The notes: generated from the sequence alone by a model not told the origin. A DNA stretch of 64,000 nucleotides from Morganella morganii (GCF_019402645.1 NZ_VKKS01000001.1:968901-1032900), one strand, 5' to 3'; shown: positions 36,005-47,412, counted from the stretch's first letter. Program-made: numbers and translations.

Positions 36005-36580
36005 ATGGAACAAGATAGCGCTATCGAGTGGGTGGACGTGGTCGATGAGAATAATGATGTCATCGGTCAGGCGACCCGCGAGCAGATGCGGGCGGAAAAC
36101 CTGCGTCACCGGGCAACCTACATTGTTGTGCATGACGGCATGGGTAAAATTCTTGTTCAGCGCCGGACTGAGCACAAAGATTTCTGCCCGGGCCTGCTGG
36201 ATGCCACTGCCGGCGGCGTGGTGCAACAGGGCGAGCTGATGCTTGATTCTGCCCGGCGCGAAGCAGAGGAAGAACTCGGGATTGCCGGTGTGCCATTTGC
36301 CGAACATGGCCTGTTTTATTATGAAGAGCCGGTCTGCCGTGTCTGGGGCGGGTTGTTCAGCTGTGTGACACACGGCCCGTTCGCGCTTCAGGAAAGTGAA
36401 GTATCGGAAGTGACCTGGCTGACCCCGGCAGAAATCACCGCCCGCTGTGACGAGTTTACGGCGGACTCACTGAAAGCACTCTCACTCTGGCTGACGCGGA
36501 ATAATCAGAATTATACTCCGGCAGAGTCGCAGAAAGCGGCTGTAACACCTGAAGCGGAAATGAGCAGCGACAGCGAATAA
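36005..36580 (+). CDS. yfcD: Nudix hydrolase YfcD
   Basis: This Nudix-family pyrophosphohydrolase has 191 aa. The N-terminal segment [21 protein letters not shown] resembles the start of isopentenyl-diphosphate isomerase-like Nudix proteins. The Nudix box is [22 protein letters not shown] at about 75-95, complete in its Gly, Glu, Arg and Glu ligands. The acidic tail after the fold is variable. The substrate is unknown. It is divergent from yfcH and followed by a good terminator. Confidence 0.92.
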   Translation: MEQDSAIEWVDVVDENNDVIGQATREQMRAENLRHRATYIVVHDGMGKILVQRRTEHKDFCPGLLDATAGGVVQQGELMLDSARREAEEELGIAGVPFAEHGLFYYEEPVCRVWGGLFSCVTHGPFALQESEVSEVTWLTPAEITARCDEFTADSLKALSLWLTRNNQNYTPAESQKAAVTPEAEMSSDSE

Positions 36581-36932
36581 AAAAAGAATAAAAACCGGAT
36601 AAGCCTGCAATATGCAGGCTTTTTTATATTTAAAATTCCGTTAAATAAAATGCAGACAGTAAAAATATCGGTAAAAAAGAATATAACCAGACGCGGAGCA
36701 GTATAATTTGATGTATTCCGGTTTTTGGCTTTAATCATTTTCCTGTAGAATGCCGTTCTGAATACAAACAATAATATCAAATCATAAAAATCTCCGTTAA
36801 TAGCATGAATTACAATGGTTTTATGTGACCAGTGCTATGTCTTATTAAAGGAATCTTAAATAATAAGATCGGGTTAATGAGAATTATCCGGAAATAAGCG
36901 GAAGATTATAAAATACAACCTGAACGAGAATA
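36581..36932. other. AT-rich intergenic region
   Basis: This stretch of 352 bp lacks a gene. It contains the yfcD terminator at its left end. The remainder is AT-rich and holds a -10-like TAGAAT at 36746-36751 without a convincing -35. The promoter for the following metalloprotease is presumably here. Confidence 0.55.
36601..36626 (+). terminator. Rho-independent terminator after yfcD
   Basis: AAGCCTGCA (36601-36609) pairs with TGCAGGCTT (36613-36621), followed by TTTTT. Confidence 0.87.
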
Positions 36933-39014
36933 ATGATGAGAAATAAATTAGCAGGATGGCTGTTGTTATTACCGCTGCTTCTCACTGCCTGGGGTGCATT
37001 TCAGTATTGGCGGGTCAGTGATGAATATCAGGCTTACCAATATATCATGGCCGATAAAGCGGAACTCCAGCGTCTGATTGCTGACGATCCGAATACACAA
37101 ATTACCTACGATGACGGGGAAACGGTTTCTGCCGGTCAGCAACTGGGGATGATTAACCGCGGGCTGAATAAATACAGCAGCGAAATTACCATGATTCTGG
37201 CCGGGGCGGGTATCAGTCAGGGGACTATCGCCACCGGGATTTTATCGCTGCTGTTTGGTGCAGGAGCGATTTATCTTTGTATCAGCAGCGGCCGTACTGC
37301 CCGACGCTCCCGTGATGCTCTGCTGAACGTCTTTGCCCGCTGCCGCAAACTGCTGCCGTTTATTCTGACCGGGCAGATGACGCTGGTCGGCCTGAGTATT
37401 ATCTGTATTATGGCCTATGAAGCACTGTGGTTCGCCGGTAATTTCGTGTTAAGCGGCGGCGGTGCGAAAATCATGATCTTTATTCTGATCAGTATTGTGC
37501 TGATTATCTGGTACATCATTAAAGGGTTGTTTAAGCTGCGCAAGAGCTTTGCCATGTTTCGCAGCGAACCGTCTGATGTGACGGGGCATGCGGTCAGCCG
37601 TGAGGAAGCGCCGGGGTTGTGGCAGTGGGTGGATGATATTGCCGCGAAAGTCGGCACAACGCCGCCGGACCATATTGTTGTTGGTATGACGGAATGTTTT
37701 TATGTGACATCCCACAGCATTAATCTGAATGAAGATCAGCTGATTGAAGGGAAAACCCTGTACTTCCCGCTGCTCTATTCCGCGCTGCTCAACCGCGAAG
37801 AAGCCAGTGCCGTTATCGGGCACGAACTGGGGCATTTTACCGGCGAAGATACCACTTACAGCCTGAACTTTGCGCCGATCTATGCCGGTATGAGTCACAG
37901 TATTTCGCTGGTGGCCAATGAGGTGCAGGATTACTACAGTAAAGTGATTATGAGCCCGTCAGTGTATCTCGGGATCTTCTTCCTTGAGCAGTTTGATTTC
38001 GCTGTCAGCCACTGGAGCCGCATCCGCGAACTGGAAGCCGATAAAGCCGGGGCATCTGTCAGCTCACCGGCGGCAGTGGCGTCATCACTGCTGCGTATCT
38101 CTGCGGTCAGTGAGGTGATTTCTGAAACATTGGGTGAGCTGTATGAAGGTACCCTGAAAACGGATGATTTATTACCTGTGGTGATGGCACGCCTGCGTGA
38201 GCGAGGTGTGCCGGAAGCCGGACAGTTTCTGAATGAGGCAACCAGCCACCCGAGCGACAGCCACCCGCAGACCCGCACCCGCATTGAAGCGCTGTCTCAG
38301 GATATCAGTGATGAGCTGCTGGCAGCCGCTGCGCGGGAAGTGCAGTCGGACGATTACGCCAACATAGCGGTTCTGTTCACGGATGCCAAAGCCATTTCCA
38401 TGATGCTGACGGCGTCACTTTCCGGCATGGTCGCGGAGTACACCACACAGCGGACAGAAGCACTGGAGACCATGCTGCATGAATCTGATGCGGCAGATGA
38501 AGTGATTATCAGTGAGCGGCGGAAAATGTTCCGGATGATGTTCATCTCTGGCCTGGCGGTGGCGGCCGGGATGGGGATTGCCACGGTGAAACTCGGAGCG
38601 GAAAATTTGATCGCTTCCGGTGCGGTTCACGGTTTGTGGCTGTTATTGCTGTTTTGGGGAGTGGCCTTTATGTACCGCGACAGAGGAAAAGCGCCGCTGT
38701 TTGCTTTCCGTCACGGGCAACTGGTCAGTGATAAGCTGACACAGGCGTATCCGCTGCACTACGTTGTGGATTATGACATTGCGGAAACCTCCGGTGTGGC
38801 GACACTCACACTGCATGTGGCCGATGGTGCACCGGCGCCGGTCACGGCAGCAAAAAGCCGTTTCTTTAAATACGATGCCAAAAAGCAGAAACTGATGATT
38901 GCGATGGCAGGGATCCGGATCTGGCAGGGAAAATCGCTGTCTCTTCAGGATTTGTCGGAACTGGTACACAGCCAGTTGCAGACGGCACATGTGAAGCACG
39001 AATTGCGGCAGTAA
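36933..39014 (+). CDS. Multi-spanning M48 family metalloprotease
   Basis: This large membrane protein of 693 aa has a zinc metalloprotease domain of the M48 (HtpX/Oma1) class. The N-terminus is a signal-anchor-like helix (about 8-25), then a soluble stretch, then three helices (about 95-118, 145-170, 178-200). The catalytic HELGH is at 297-301, and the third ligand Glu is at about 366 in RIRELEADKAGA. Two further helices lie near 540-590 (FISGLAVAAGMGIATV and HGLWLLLLFWGVAFM). The domain layout is unusual, with about 300 residues after the catalytic site. It lies between yfcD and pta, where E. coli has no such gene. Quality control of membrane proteins is a reasonable guess. Confidence 0.82.
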   Translation: MMRNKLAGWLLLLPLLLTAWGAFQYWRVSDEYQAYQYIMADKAELQRLIADDPNTQITYDDGETVSAGQQLGMINRGLNKYSSEITMILAGAGISQGTIATGILSLLFGAGAIYLCISSGRTARRSRDALLNVFARCRKLLPFILTGQMTLVGLSIICIMAYEALWFAGNFVLSGGGAKIMIFILISIVLIIWYIIKGLFKLRKSFAMFRSEPSDVTGHAVSREEAPGLWQWVDDIAAKVGTTPPDHIVVGMTECFYVTSHSINLNEDQLIEGKTLYFPLLYSALLNREEASAVIGHELGHFTGEDTTYSLNFAPIYAGMSHSISLVANEVQDYYSKVIMSPSVYLGIFFLEQFDFAVSHWSRIRELEADKAGASVSSPAAVASSLLRISAVSEVISETLGELYEGTLKTDDLLPVVMARLRERGVPEAGQFLNEATSHPSDSHPQTRTRIEALSQDISDELLAAAAREVQSDDYANIAVLFTDAKAISMMLTASLSGMVAEYTTQRTEALETMLHESDAADEVIISERRKMFRMMFISGLAVAAGMGIATVKLGAENLIASGAVHGLWLLLLFWGVAFMYRDRGKAPLFAFRHGQLVSDKLTQAYPLHYVVDYDIAETSGVATLTLHVADGAPAPVTAAKSRFFKYDAKKQKLMIAMAGIRIWQGKSLSLQDLSELVHSQLQTAHVKHELRQ

Positions 39015-39052
39015 TACAAAAAAATCCCGGCAGGGAAACCCGGCCGGGATTA
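39015..39052 (-). terminator. Rho-independent terminator, pta (and possibly the protease gene)
   Basis: AATCCCGGC (39023-39031) pairs with GCCGGGATT (39043-39051). On the minus strand it is followed by a run of T, so it mainly ends the ackA-pta transcript; to the right it is followed by the weaker ATTATTG. Confidence 0.85.
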
Positions 39053-39080
39053 TTGTCTGTGGCTTTTCAGTCAGCAGAAC

Positions 39081-41228
39081 TTATTTTTTCTTCGCTTCGT
39101 CCTGAGCTGCCTGAATAGCAGTCAGTGCGATGGTGTACGCGATATCATCAACTAACGCACCACGGGACAGGTCGTTAACCGGTTTGCGCATACCCTGGAG
39201 CATTGGTCCGATAGAGACCAGGTCTGCTGAACGCTGAACCGCTTTGTAAGTGGTGTTACCGGTGTTCAGGTCAGGGAAGATGAAGACGTTTGCTTTACCT
39301 GCAACCGGAGAGTCCGGTGCTTTGGTTTTCGCAACGTCAGCCATCACGGCGGCGTCATACTGTAACGGACCGTCGATGCACAGGTCAGGACGTTTTTCCT
39401 TGGCAATACGGGTCGCTTCGCGGACTTTCTCAACATCATCACCCTGGCCGGAAGTTCCGGTAGAGTAAGAGATCATCGCAACGCGCGGGTCGATACCGAA
39501 TGCTTTCACAGAGTCAGCAGACTGGATGGCAATTTCTGCCAGCTGTTCAGGGTTCGGATCCGGGTTGATTGCACAGTCACCGTAGACCAGGACTTCTTCC
39601 GGCATCAGCATGAAGAAGACAGAAGAAACCAGTGAGCTGCCCGGTGCAGTTTTGATTAACTGTAACGGCGGACGAATGGTGTTCGCAGTAGTGTGAACCG
39701 CACCGGAAACCAGACCGTCAACTTTATCCTGCTCCAGCATCATCGTACCCAGTACGACGTTGTCCTGTAACTGCTCGCGGGCAACCACTTCGGTCATGCC
39801 TTTGTTTTTACGCAGTTCAACCAGACGCGGAACATACAGCTCGCGGATATCAGCCGGATTAACCAGTTCGATACCGGTGCCCAGAGTCACGCCCTGTGCG
39901 GCAGCAACGCGGCGGATTTCTTCCGGATCGCCTAACAGTACGCAGGTCGCCAGACCACGTTCAGCACAGATAGCCGCTGCTTTGATAGTACGCGGCTCAT
40001 CACCTTCAGGCAGAACAACGCGTTTTTTCGCTTTGCGTGCCAGTTCGGTTAACAGGTAACGGAATGCCGGTGGTGACAGACGGTTCGGACGCTCAGAATC
40101 TGCAACCAGAGAATCGATCCATTTGGTATCGATGTGGCTTGCCACGTAGTTCTGAACCAGTTCGATGCGCTCACGGTCATCCGCAGGGACTTCCAGGCTG
40201 AAGCTTTGCAGATTCAGCGAAGTCTGCCAGGTGTTGCTGTTCACAGTGAAGATTGGCAAACCGGTCTCGAAAGCACGTTCGCACAGTCTGGCGATGCTGT
40301 CGTCGATTTCATAACCGCCGGTCAGCAGGATCGCACCGATTTCCACGCCGTTCATTGCTGCCAGGCAGGCGGAAACCAGCACGTCAGGACGGTCAGCAGA
40401 AGTCACCAGCAGAGAACCCGGACGGAAGTGCTCCAGCATATGAGGGATGCTGCGTGCACAGAAAGTCACAGATTTCACACGGCGGGTTTTGATGTCGCCT
40501 TCGTTAATGATTTTCGCGCCCAGGTGGTTCGCCATGTCGATTGCACGGGTGGCAATCAGTTCGAAGTTCCACGGTACACTGCCGACAACCGGCAGAGGCA
40601 GGGATTTCAGATCATCCGCGCTCAGGTGAGCGATAGTCGCTTTGGAAGAATCATCAAAGATTTCTGACAGGTCAGGACGGGTACGGCCCTGCTCATCAAC
40701 CGGTGCGTTAACTTTGTTAACGATAACGCCGGCGATATTGGTGTTCTTGTGACCACCGAATTCGTTGCGGATCAGTTCCAGACGCTCTTTGATTTCCGCT
40801 GCGGTGTCATTGCCCGGTGCTGTCACGAAAACGATTTCCGCACCCAGAGTCTGGGCGATATCGTAGTTCAGGGACTGAGCATGCGGATAGTTGCGGGTCG
40901 GTACCAGGCCTTCAATCAGGATCACTTCCGCACCCTGAGTATGCTCGTGGTAACGGGCAACGATTTCTTCCATCAGAATGTCTTTCTGATTGGTAGTCAG
41001 CATGGTTTCAACATAATCCATATCCAGCGGCTCTGCCATCTTCAGGGAAGAGTGAGCACGTAAGATCTGGGTGGTCTGATCTTCAATACCTGTACGGCGC
41101 GGCTGTGCAACCGGTTTGAAGAAACTCAGGCTGACGCCTTTTTGTTCCATTGAGCGGACAACCCCGAGGCTGACGCTGCTTAAGCCGACACTGGTGCCGG
41201 TAGGAATGAGGATAATAGTACGGGACAC
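39081..41228 (-). CDS. pta: Phosphate acetyltransferase
   Basis: Pta interconverts acetyl-CoA and acetyl phosphate, the first step of acetate production. The 715-aa long-form enzyme has an N-terminal P-loop-like domain ([20 protein letters not shown]), a central DRTGG domain, and the C-terminal catalytic domain (from about 390, [14 protein letters not shown], ending with [18 protein letters not shown]). It lies 72 bp downstream of ackA on the same strand, so the two share a transcript. Codon use looks like that of a highly expressed gene. Confidence 0.97.
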   Translation of the reverse strand: MSRTIILIPTGTSVGLSSVSLGVVRSMEQKGVSLSFFKPVAQPRRTGIEDQTTQILRAHSSLKMAEPLDMDYVETMLTTNQKDILMEEIVARYHEHTQGAEVILIEGLVPTRNYPHAQSLNYDIAQTLGAEIVFVTAPGNDTAAEIKERLELIRNEFGGHKNTNIAGVIVNKVNAPVDEQGRTRPDLSEIFDDSSKATIAHLSADDLKSLPLPVVGSVPWNFELIATRAIDMANHLGAKIINEGDIKTRRVKSVTFCARSIPHMLEHFRPGSLLVTSADRPDVLVSACLAAMNGVEIGAILLTGGYEIDDSIARLCERAFETGLPIFTVNSNTWQTSLNLQSFSLEVPADDRERIELVQNYVASHIDTKWIDSLVADSERPNRLSPPAFRYLLTELARKAKKRVVLPEGDEPRTIKAAAICAERGLATCVLLGDPEEIRRVAAAQGVTLGTGIELVNPADIRELYVPRLVELRKNKGMTEVVAREQLQDNVVLGTMMLEQDKVDGLVSGAVHTTANTIRPPLQLIKTAPGSSLVSSVFFMLMPEEVLVYGDCAINPDPNPEQLAEIAIQSADSVKAFGIDPRVAMISYSTGTSGQGDDVEKVREATRIAKEKRPDLCIDGPLQYDAAVMADVAKTKAPDSPVAGKANVFIFPDLNTGNTTYKAVQRSADLVSIGPMLQGMRKPVNDLSRGALVDDIAYTIALTAIQAAQDEAKKK

Positions 41229-41269
41229 ATGAACCTCTTATTTTTTCACAATTCGGTGTTCAAAATAAA

Positions 41270-41291
41270 TCCGCCGGCGATGGCCGGCGGA
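41270..41291 (-). other. Intercistronic hairpin between ackA and pta
   Basis: TCCGCCGGC (41270-41278) pairs perfectly with GCCGGCGGA (41283-41291), a 9-bp stem with a 4-nt loop. On the transcribed strand it is followed by ATTTATTTTG, so it may attenuate or set the ackA to pta ratio. Confidence 0.55.
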
Positions 41292-41300
41292 GAGCAAAGA

Positions 41301-42503
41301 TTATGCAGTCAGACGGGCTGCATCCTGTGCGATGACTAATTCTTCGTTAGTCGGGATCACCAGGGCAATGCTGCTGTCATCAGTGGTGATTTTGCCTGCA
41401 TTACCGAAACGGGCTGCCAGGTTACGTTCGTGATCCAGTTTGAAGCCCAGCAGAGCCAGTTTTTCCAGCGTGTGTTCACGAACCATGGCCGCGTTCTCAC
41501 CGATACCGCCGGTGAAGATGATAGCGTCCAGACGGCCTTCCATCAGCGTTGCGTAACCACCGACGTATTTCGCCAGACGATGGCAGAATACATTCATTGC
41601 ACGGGTGGCATCAGCCTGTTTACCGTAGTTTTCTTCAACATAACGGCAGTCGCTGGTGACTTCAGTCAGACCCTGCAGGCCGGATTCTTTGGTCAGCATT
41701 TTGTTGATGTCTTCAACGCTCATGCCCATAGAATCATGCAGATGGAAAATAATTGCCGGGTCGATATCACCGGAACGGGTACCCATGACCAGACCTTCCA
41801 GCGGAGTCAGACCCATAGAGGTGTCCACGCACTCGCCGTTAACGATAGCTGCAACAGAACCACCGTTACCTAAGTGGCAGGTGATCACGTTCAGTTCTTC
41901 AACCGGTTTGTTCAGCATTTTAGCCGCTTCACGGCTGACGAAGTAATGGCTTGTACCGTGGAAACCATAGCGGCGGATGCCGTGGTCTTTGTACAGGCTG
42001 TACGGCAGGGCATACAGGTAAGCTTCTTCAGGCATGGTCTGATGGAAAGCGGTATCGAAAACGCCGACGTTTTTATCAGCCAGGTGAGGGAAGGCTTTCA
42101 GTGCTTCTTCCACGCCTAACAGGTTAGCCGGGTTGTGCAGAGGAGCAAAGGCAGAGCACTCTTCCATTGCTTTGATAACTTCGTCAGTGACGATAACAGA
42201 GTGAGCGAATTTCTCACCACCGTGAACCAGACGGTGACCGATGCAGCCGATCTGTGCTGAGAGTTCAGGTTTGTCACCCATGATATCTTTCACGATGAAA
42301 CGCAGTGCTTCGCTGTGAGCAGCGCCCGCGCCTAATTGTGCTTCGTGTTTAGCACCATCCATTTTCCACTTGATACGTGCTTCCGGCAGGTTGAAGCATT
42401 CTGCCAGACCCGTCAGATATTCATCACCAGTTGTAGGGTCAATGATCGCAAATTTCAGTGAAGAACTACCGCAGTTAAGTACCAGTACCAGCTTACTTGA
42501 CAT
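41301..42503 (-). CDS. ackA: Acetate kinase
   Basis: AckA makes acetate and ATP from acetyl phosphate and ADP. The 400-aa protein of the acetokinase family has the phosphate motif [14 protein letters not shown] at the N-terminus, [11 protein letters not shown], and the ATP-site segments [11 protein letters not shown] and [15 protein letters not shown]. It is the first gene of the ackA-pta unit. AGGT lies 7 nt before the ATG. The codon bias is strong, as expected of a central fermentation enzyme. Confidence 0.97.
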   Translation of the reverse strand: MSSKLVLVLNCGSSSLKFAIIDPTTGDEYLTGLAECFNLPEARIKWKMDGAKHEAQLGAGAAHSEALRFIVKDIMGDKPELSAQIGCIGHRLVHGGEKFAHSVIVTDEVIKAMEECSAFAPLHNPANLLGVEEALKAFPHLADKNVGVFDTAFHQTMPEEAYLYALPYSLYKDHGIRRYGFHGTSHYFVSREAAKMLNKPVEELNVITCHLGNGGSVAAIVNGECVDTSMGLTPLEGLVMGTRSGDIDPAIIFHLHDSMGMSVEDINKMLTKESGLQGLTEVTSDCRYVEENYGKQADATRAMNVFCHRLAKYVGGYATLMEGRLDAIIFTGGIGENAAMVREHTLEKLALLGFKLDHERNLAARFGNAGKITTDDSSIALVIPTNEELVIAQDAARLTA

Positions 42504-42870
42504 GGAATTACCTATAATCTTGTTGTGGATAAGTCTTATGTATTAAGACAGTGGTTAAAACGTAATCTAACTAAGCGTAGCGCAATATTTCAGCGCCGTT
42601 CATGATTAACATCATGCAATTTTTATATTGAACGATAAATCGTCGCTGCAATCTGTTGCCTGAGGCGTGATAGCGTAAAAACACACATTTTGCCCTTGAA
42701 AAAGGCAGCATCAGACAAAATAATTAACTCAGGATTATTTCACCGTGATTAAACGGGCGTAGCATACCCGCAGATGACAGCAATTTCAAAATATACTTAA
42801 TCCTACAAAAATATTTTGACTGAATGTAGCCATATTTTAATTATTATGTTTTTTATTGATTGAGGTCATA
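42504..42870. other. Intergenic region upstream of ackA and yfbV
   Basis: This 367-bp region lies between divergent ackA and yfbV. It is AT-rich toward yfbV. It must contain both promoters, but I could not assign convincing -35/-10 pairs or regulator sites by eye. Confidence 0.5.
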
Positions 42871-43326
42871 ATGCCTGATAACACACCGGCAAAACCGGGT
42901 CTGTTCCGCGCTCTGCGTCTCGGCAAACGTTATGCTGCCACCTGGCCGGCCGTGAAGCAGCTTGCCCCTGTTTTTCCGGAGGGTCGTGTCATAAAATCCA
43001 CGCAGTTCGGTATCCGTTTTATGCCGCCGTTGTCGGTGTTTACCCTGACATGGCAGATAGCCCTCGGCGGGGCGTTAGGGCCTGCGGTTGCCACCGCACT
43101 GTTTGCCTGCTCACTGCCGTTGCAGGGATTATGGTGGCTGGGGCGCCGCGCCGCCACACCATTACCGGCCGGGCTGCTCAGCTGGTTTTATGAAATCCGC
43201 GCAAAGTTTGCCGAAGCAGGTATTGCGATTGCGCCTGTTGAAGGCACTCCGGATTATATGGCACTGGCGGAGTTACTGAAACGCGCTTTTAAGCAGCTGG
43301 ATAACTCTTTTCTGGATGACCTGTAA
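42871..43326 (+). CDS. yfbV: YfbV family membrane protein (UPF0208)
   Basis: This conserved 151-aa protein has two membrane helices in the middle ([24 protein letters not shown] and a second near [10 protein letters not shown]), flanked by a basic N-terminal segment ([16 protein letters not shown]) and a C-terminal soluble part ([12 protein letters not shown]). In E. coli loss of YfbV changes terminus-region chromosome organisation by letting MatP spread. The ATG at 42871 has GAGGT upstream. It is divergent from ackA as in E. coli. Confidence 0.93.
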   Translation: MPDNTPAKPGLFRALRLGKRYAATWPAVKQLAPVFPEGRVIKSTQFGIRFMPPLSVFTLTWQIALGGALGPAVATALFACSLPLQGLWWLGRRAATPLPAGLLSWFYEIRAKFAEAGIAIAPVEGTPDYMALAELLKRAFKQLDNSFLDDL

Positions 43327-43336
43327 GTCCTGCTGT

Positions 43337-43362
43337 ATTCCGCCCGTTTCTGCGGGCGGAAT
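43337..43362 (+). terminator. Hairpin after yfbV
   Basis: ATTCCGCCCG and CGGGCGGAAT form a perfect 10-bp stem with a 6-nt loop. The following AATTCCTTCC is a poor T run, so termination may be partial. Confidence 0.55.
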
Positions 43363-43540
43363 AATTCCTTCCTTTATTAATCGATTCAGCTATTGTAATC
43401 CCCTGTTTTTCTTCTGCGTATAATTACTCACCCGAAATTCCCCGCTGAGATCAAAAAAGGTGTGTATTTCACTATCTTATAGATTTGAGTAATGCGATGA
43501 TTCTGACCATACCCCGGATTACTTTTTCAGGAGATACACC

Positions 43541-44035
43541 ATGGAAATGACCAACGCACAACGCCTTATCCTTTCTAACCAGTATAAAATGATGGCTATG
43601 CTGGATCCGGATAATGCCGAGCGCTACCGCCGCCAGCAGACCATTATTGAGCGCGGCTTCGGACTACAGATGCGTGAGCTGGATCGCGATTTCGGCGAAC
43701 TGCCGGAAGAAATCTGCCGTCGTGTGATTGATATGATGGAAATGTATCACGCACTGCGTATCTCCTTCGATAACCTGAAAGACGCGAAAGATATCGATCC
43801 GCGCCGTATTCACTTCTTGGGTTTTGATGCGGCGACAGAAGCACGTTATTTAAGTTATGTGCGTTTTCTGGTAAATACGGAAGGGCGTTATACCCACTTC
43901 GACAGCGGCAGCCACGGCTTCAACTCCCAGACACCGATGTGGGATAAATATGTCCGTATGCTGGGTGCATGGCATAATTGCCCGCGTCAGTATCACCTGA
44001 GTGAAGTGGAAATTAATCAGATCCTTAACGCATAA
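43541..44035 (+). CDS. yfbU: YfbU family protein
   Basis: This conserved 164-aa protein, UPF0304 type, has an unknown molecular role; in E. coli it has been linked to cell-death phenotypes. It begins [21 protein letters not shown] and contains [17 protein letters not shown] and the tail [13 protein letters not shown]. It is predicted mainly helical and no catalytic motif is visible. AGGAG lies 7 nt before the ATG. hxpA follows after 30 bp. Confidence 0.93.
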   Translation: MEMTNAQRLILSNQYKMMAMLDPDNAERYRRQQTIIERGFGLQMRELDRDFGELPEEICRRVIDMMEMYHALRISFDNLKDAKDIDPRRIHFLGFDAATEARYLSYVRFLVNTEGRYTHFDSGSHGFNSQTPMWDKYVRMLGAWHNCPRQYHLSEVEINQILNA

Positions 44036-44065
44036 TATTCCGGCATCCGCAACGGCGAGGCACGC

Positions 44066-44734
44066 ATGACACTGACTGCAAAAGGTTTCTTATTTGATCT
44101 GGACGGTACACTGGCTGATTCCCTTCAGGTGGTGGAGCGTGCCTGGCTGGCCTTTGCCCGCCGTATCGGTGCGGATGAGGATGATGTTAAGCATTTTATT
44201 CACGGCAAACCGGCAGTTGAGTCCATCCGCCATTTTCTGCCGGATGCGGATGAGAGTGAAATCGCCGCGCAACTGGCGTGGGTGACCGGGCAGGAGATCA
44301 GGGAAAGTGATCAGGTCACTGACCTGCCCGGGGCACAGGCACTGCTGACGCGTCTGACTTCTCTTCAGATTCCGTGGGCGATAGTGACCTCCGGTTCAGT
44401 GGCGATTGCCCGTCCGCGTCACAGTGCGGCGAATCTGCCGGAGCCGGATGCCTGGGTGACGGCGGATAATATCACCCGTGGTAAACCGGATCCTCAGCCT
44501 TATCTGCTGGGGGCGGAAAAACTGGGTCTGGCTCCCCGTGACTGTTTTGTGTTCGAGGATGCCACCGCCGGTCTGCTCTCCGGGCTGGATGCCGGTTGTC
44601 AGGTGATTGCCGTGCATGTCCCGGCCGGGACTCCCCGCACGGATGAACTGGCGATGCGGGTGGACTCACTGACAGAAATAGAGATTCAGAAGGCGGCGGA
44701 TGGTACGGTAACGCTGACCCGCCGCCCCGGCTGA
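44066..44734 (+). CDS. hxpA: HAD-like sugar phosphatase HxpA (YfbT)
   Basis: This haloacid dehalogenase-type hydrolase of 222 aa corresponds to E. coli YfbT/HxpA, which dephosphorylates hexitol and sugar phosphates. Motif I is FDLDGTLADS with the nucleophile Asp near residue 11, motif II is IVTSGS, and motifs III and IV are GKPDPQPYLLGA and VFEDATAGLLSG. The cap domain lies at about 20-85. It is between yfbU and yfbS as in E. coli. Confidence 0.93.
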   Translation: MTLTAKGFLFDLDGTLADSLQVVERAWLAFARRIGADEDDVKHFIHGKPAVESIRHFLPDADESEIAAQLAWVTGQEIRESDQVTDLPGAQALLTRLTSLQIPWAIVTSGSVAIARPRHSAANLPEPDAWVTADNITRGKPDPQPYLLGAEKLGLAPRDCFVFEDATAGLLSGLDAGCQVIAVHVPAGTPRTDELAMRVDSLTEIEIQKAADGTVTLTRRPG

Positions 44735-44854
44735 TAGCCGGTAACCACATGGTACAGTACCCGGGCAGATGATGAGGGAAACCGGGGCTGTGCATTAACA
44801 GAAAACGATGAGACAGGATGTTCGCTGTCCGGGCATTAACGAAAGAGGACGTTG

Positions 44855-46684
44855 GTGAATACGGAACTCGTGTGGGTGCTGACCCTGCTGTTTATCGCCA
44901 TTGTTTTATTTACCACCAACAAAGTCCGGATGGATGTTGTGGCGTTGCTGGTGATCACCGCCTTCGTACTGAGTGGTACGCTTACCGTTAATGAAGCCGT
45001 TGCCGGCTTCAGCGATCCCAATATTCTGCTGATTGCCGCCCTGTTTGTTATCGGGGAGGGACTGGTGCGCACCGGCGTTGCCTACCAGATGGGGGACTGG
45101 CTGGTGCGGGTGGCCGGTTCCGGTGAAACCCGCCTGCTGCTGTTTTTGATGGTCAGTGTTGCCGGGCTCGGCGCGTTTATGAGCTCGACCGGCGTGGTGG
45201 CTATTTTTATCCCTGTCGTACTCAGTGTATCCGCACGCATGAAAATCTCCCCCTCGCGGCTGATGATGCCGCTCGGTTTCGCCGGGCTTATCAGCGGCAT
45301 GATGACACTGGTGGCAACGCCGCCGAATATGGTGGTAAACAGTGTGCTGGAAATGGAAGGTATCAGTGGTTTTCATTTCTTCTCCATTACGCCTGTCGGG
45401 TTACTGATATTGCTGGCCGGTGTCGGTTATATGTTAATTGCCCGTCACTGGCTGGGCAGCAAACAGCCGGAAAAAGCAGGGGATAATGTACAGCGCACGT
45501 TCCGTGATCTGATCCGTGACTACAAACTGAGCGGCCGTGCGCGGCGTCTCGCTGTGCGTAATGGTTCGCCGCTGATCGGCAAAACGCTGGATGAACTGCA
45601 TCTGCGCACCCGCTACGGTGCTAACGTGGTGGGGATTGAGCGCTGGCGGCGCTTCCGGCGGGTGATGGTCGGCGCGACCGGCGGCATGGAATTACGCGAT
45701 CGTGATGTGCTGCTGATTGACATGTCAGCCAGTGATATGGATCTGCGCGAGTTTTGTGCCGAGCAGATGCTGGAGCCGATGATTTTACGCGGCGAATATT
45801 TTTCCGAACACTCCCGCAACGTGGGGATGGCGGAAGTCTCCCTGAATCCGGAAAGTGAACTTATCGGTAAAAACCTGCGGGATATCGGCTTCCGTACCCG
45901 TTACGGACTGAATGTACTGGGACTGCGCCGGGGTGGTTCTGCCCTTGACGGCAACATTGTGGATGAACCGCTGCAACTCGGGGATATTCTGCTGGTGGTC
46001 GGTGACTGGAAAATTATCCGCGTGCTGGCCACCAAACGGCGTCACTTTATTGTGCTGAATCTGGCGGCGGAAGCGGAAGCTGTGGTACCGGCCGCATCTC
46101 AGGCACCGCATGCTCTGTTTTGTCTTGCACTGATGGTGGCCATGATGGTCACCAATGAAATTCCGAATTTTATCGCAGCGCTGATTGCCTGCCTGCTGAT
46201 GGGGAAATTCCGCTGTATCGATATGGAGAGTGCTTACCGGTCAATCCACTGGCCGGGCATTATTCTGATTGTGGGGATGATGCCGTTTGCGCTGGCGTTA
46301 CAGAAAACCGGCGGTATCACGCTGATTGTCAGCGGGCTGATGGACGTGGCCGGTGATCTGGGGCCGCATGTGATGCTGACGGCTCTGTTTGTCCTGTGTG
46401 CCACCATCGGGCTGTTTATCTCGAATACCGCGACAGCGGTTCTGATGGCGCCGATTGCTATCCAGGCCGCACATGAAATGCAGGTCTCGCCGCTGCCGTT
46501 TGCTATGGTGGTGGGGGTGGCGGCCTCGGCTGCCTTTATGACACCGGTTTCATCACCGGTAAATACTCTGGTACTTGGCCCGGGGAATTACACCTTCGGG
46601 GATTTCGTGAAAATCGGCGTGCCGTTTACGCTGGTGGTAATGGCAATCAGTATCGCGGTGATCCCGTTACTCTTTCCGTTCTGA
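44855..46684 (+). CDS. yfbS: SLC13-family transporter with TrkA-C domains, YfbS
   Basis: This is an anion transporter-like membrane protein (DASS/SLC13 type) of about 609 aa. An N-terminal transmembrane half with [17 protein letters not shown] and [12 protein letters not shown] is followed by two TrkA-C (RCK-C) domains at about 210-390 (each with [20 protein letters not shown] or [20 protein letters not shown]), then a second transmembrane half with [21 protein letters not shown] used the GTG at 44855 with AGAGG upstream; a TTG one codon earlier is possible. The substrate is not known. Confidence 0.9.
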   Translation: MNTELVWVLTLLFIAIVLFTTNKVRMDVVALLVITAFVLSGTLTVNEAVAGFSDPNILLIAALFVIGEGLVRTGVAYQMGDWLVRVAGSGETRLLLFLMVSVAGLGAFMSSTGVVAIFIPVVLSVSARMKISPSRLMMPLGFAGLISGMMTLVATPPNMVVNSVLEMEGISGFHFFSITPVGLLILLAGVGYMLIARHWLGSKQPEKAGDNVQRTFRDLIRDYKLSGRARRLAVRNGSPLIGKTLDELHLRTRYGANVVGIERWRRFRRVMVGATGGMELRDRDVLLIDMSASDMDLREFCAEQMLEPMILRGEYFSEHSRNVGMAEVSLNPESELIGKNLRDIGFRTRYGLNVLGLRRGGSALDGNIVDEPLQLGDILLVVGDWKIIRVLATKRRHFIVLNLAAEAEAVVPAASQAPHALFCLALMVAMMVTNEIPNFIAALIACLLMGKFRCIDMESAYRSIHWPGIILIVGMMPFALALQKTGGITLIVSGLMDVAGDLGPHVMLTALFVLCATIGLFISNTATAVLMAPIAIQAAHEMQVSPLPFAMVVGVAASAAFMTPVSSPVNTLVLGPGNYTFGDFVKIGVPFTLVVMAISIAVIPLLFPF

Positions 46685-46716
46685 CGGCGTGCCCTGATGA
46701 AAACGCCGCTGCCCGG

Positions 46717-47298
46717 TTACTGACTGATTTCATCCAGTGACAGACTGAAACCCGGAATAAACACGTCGCGGAAATAATCCATTTCCGGGCTGCGGCGTTC
46801 TTCAAGGGTTTTTTCCAGCCGGGCTTTCGCCAGATGGAATTCGGTATTGCCCGCGCCGATCTCTTCCAGACACTTGAGATAGGCACACAGGGCATCTGCC
46901 TGTTTGACAATGGCCGCATCTTCCGGCGAATGGACATCCTCATCAATCAGCGGTGCAAAATCCGCCTGTAACTCTCCGGGGATCATGGCTATCAGTTTCT
47001 TTTGCGCCATCCGCTCGATTTTTTTGTATTCATGTGCAATCTGCGGATTGTAATACTTGATAGGCGTCGGCAGGTCGCCGGTGATCACTTCACTGGCATC
47101 ATGATACATCGCCAGCAGGGCGATTTTTTCCGGATTGAGCGTGCCGCCGAATTTTCGGTTTTTAATCACGGCCAGCGCATGTGCCACAAAAGCTACCTGA
47201 AGGCTGTGCTCAGAGACATTTTCCTGAATCACATTGCGCATCAGCGGCCAGCGGGTGATTAGTTTCAGACGGGAAAGATGGGCAAAAAAGTAACTCAT
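46717..47298 (-). CDS. yfbR: 5'-deoxynucleotidase YfbR
   Basis: YfbR is an HD-domain phosphohydrolase that dephosphorylates deoxyribonucleoside 5'-monophosphates. The 193-aa protein has [20 protein letters not shown] at the N-terminus, then the HD ligands in [18 protein letters not shown] and [19 protein letters not shown], with the third Asp in [16 protein letters not shown] chose the ATG at 47298 by similarity to the 199-aa E. coli protein. It is convergent with yfbS and downstream of alaA on the same strand. Confidence 0.94.
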   Translation of the reverse strand: MSYFFAHLSRLKLITRWPLMRNVIQENVSEHSLQVAFVAHALAVIKNRKFGGTLNPEKIALLAMYHDASEVITGDLPTPIKYYNPQIAHEYKKIERMAQKKLIAMIPGELQADFAPLIDEDVHSPEDAAIVKQADALCAYLKCLEEIGAGNTEFHLAKARLEKTLEERRSPEMDYFRDVFIPGFSLSLDEISQ

Positions 47299-47370
47299 AG
47301 ACAACATTCCTGACAGCAATCTGTTGATAACAAGAGCAGATATTCTGCGGTGTTCCGGGCGGGATGTAAA

Positions 47371-47397
47371 TAAAAACGGCTTCCCGGGGGAAGCCGC
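47371..47397 (-). terminator. Rho-independent terminator after alaA
   Basis: CGGCTTCCC (47377-47385) pairs with GGGAAGCCG (47388-47396). On the minus strand it is followed by TTTTTA, so it ends the alaA transcript. Confidence 0.8.
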
Positions 47398-47412
47398 TGA
47401 CAGTATAAGCAA

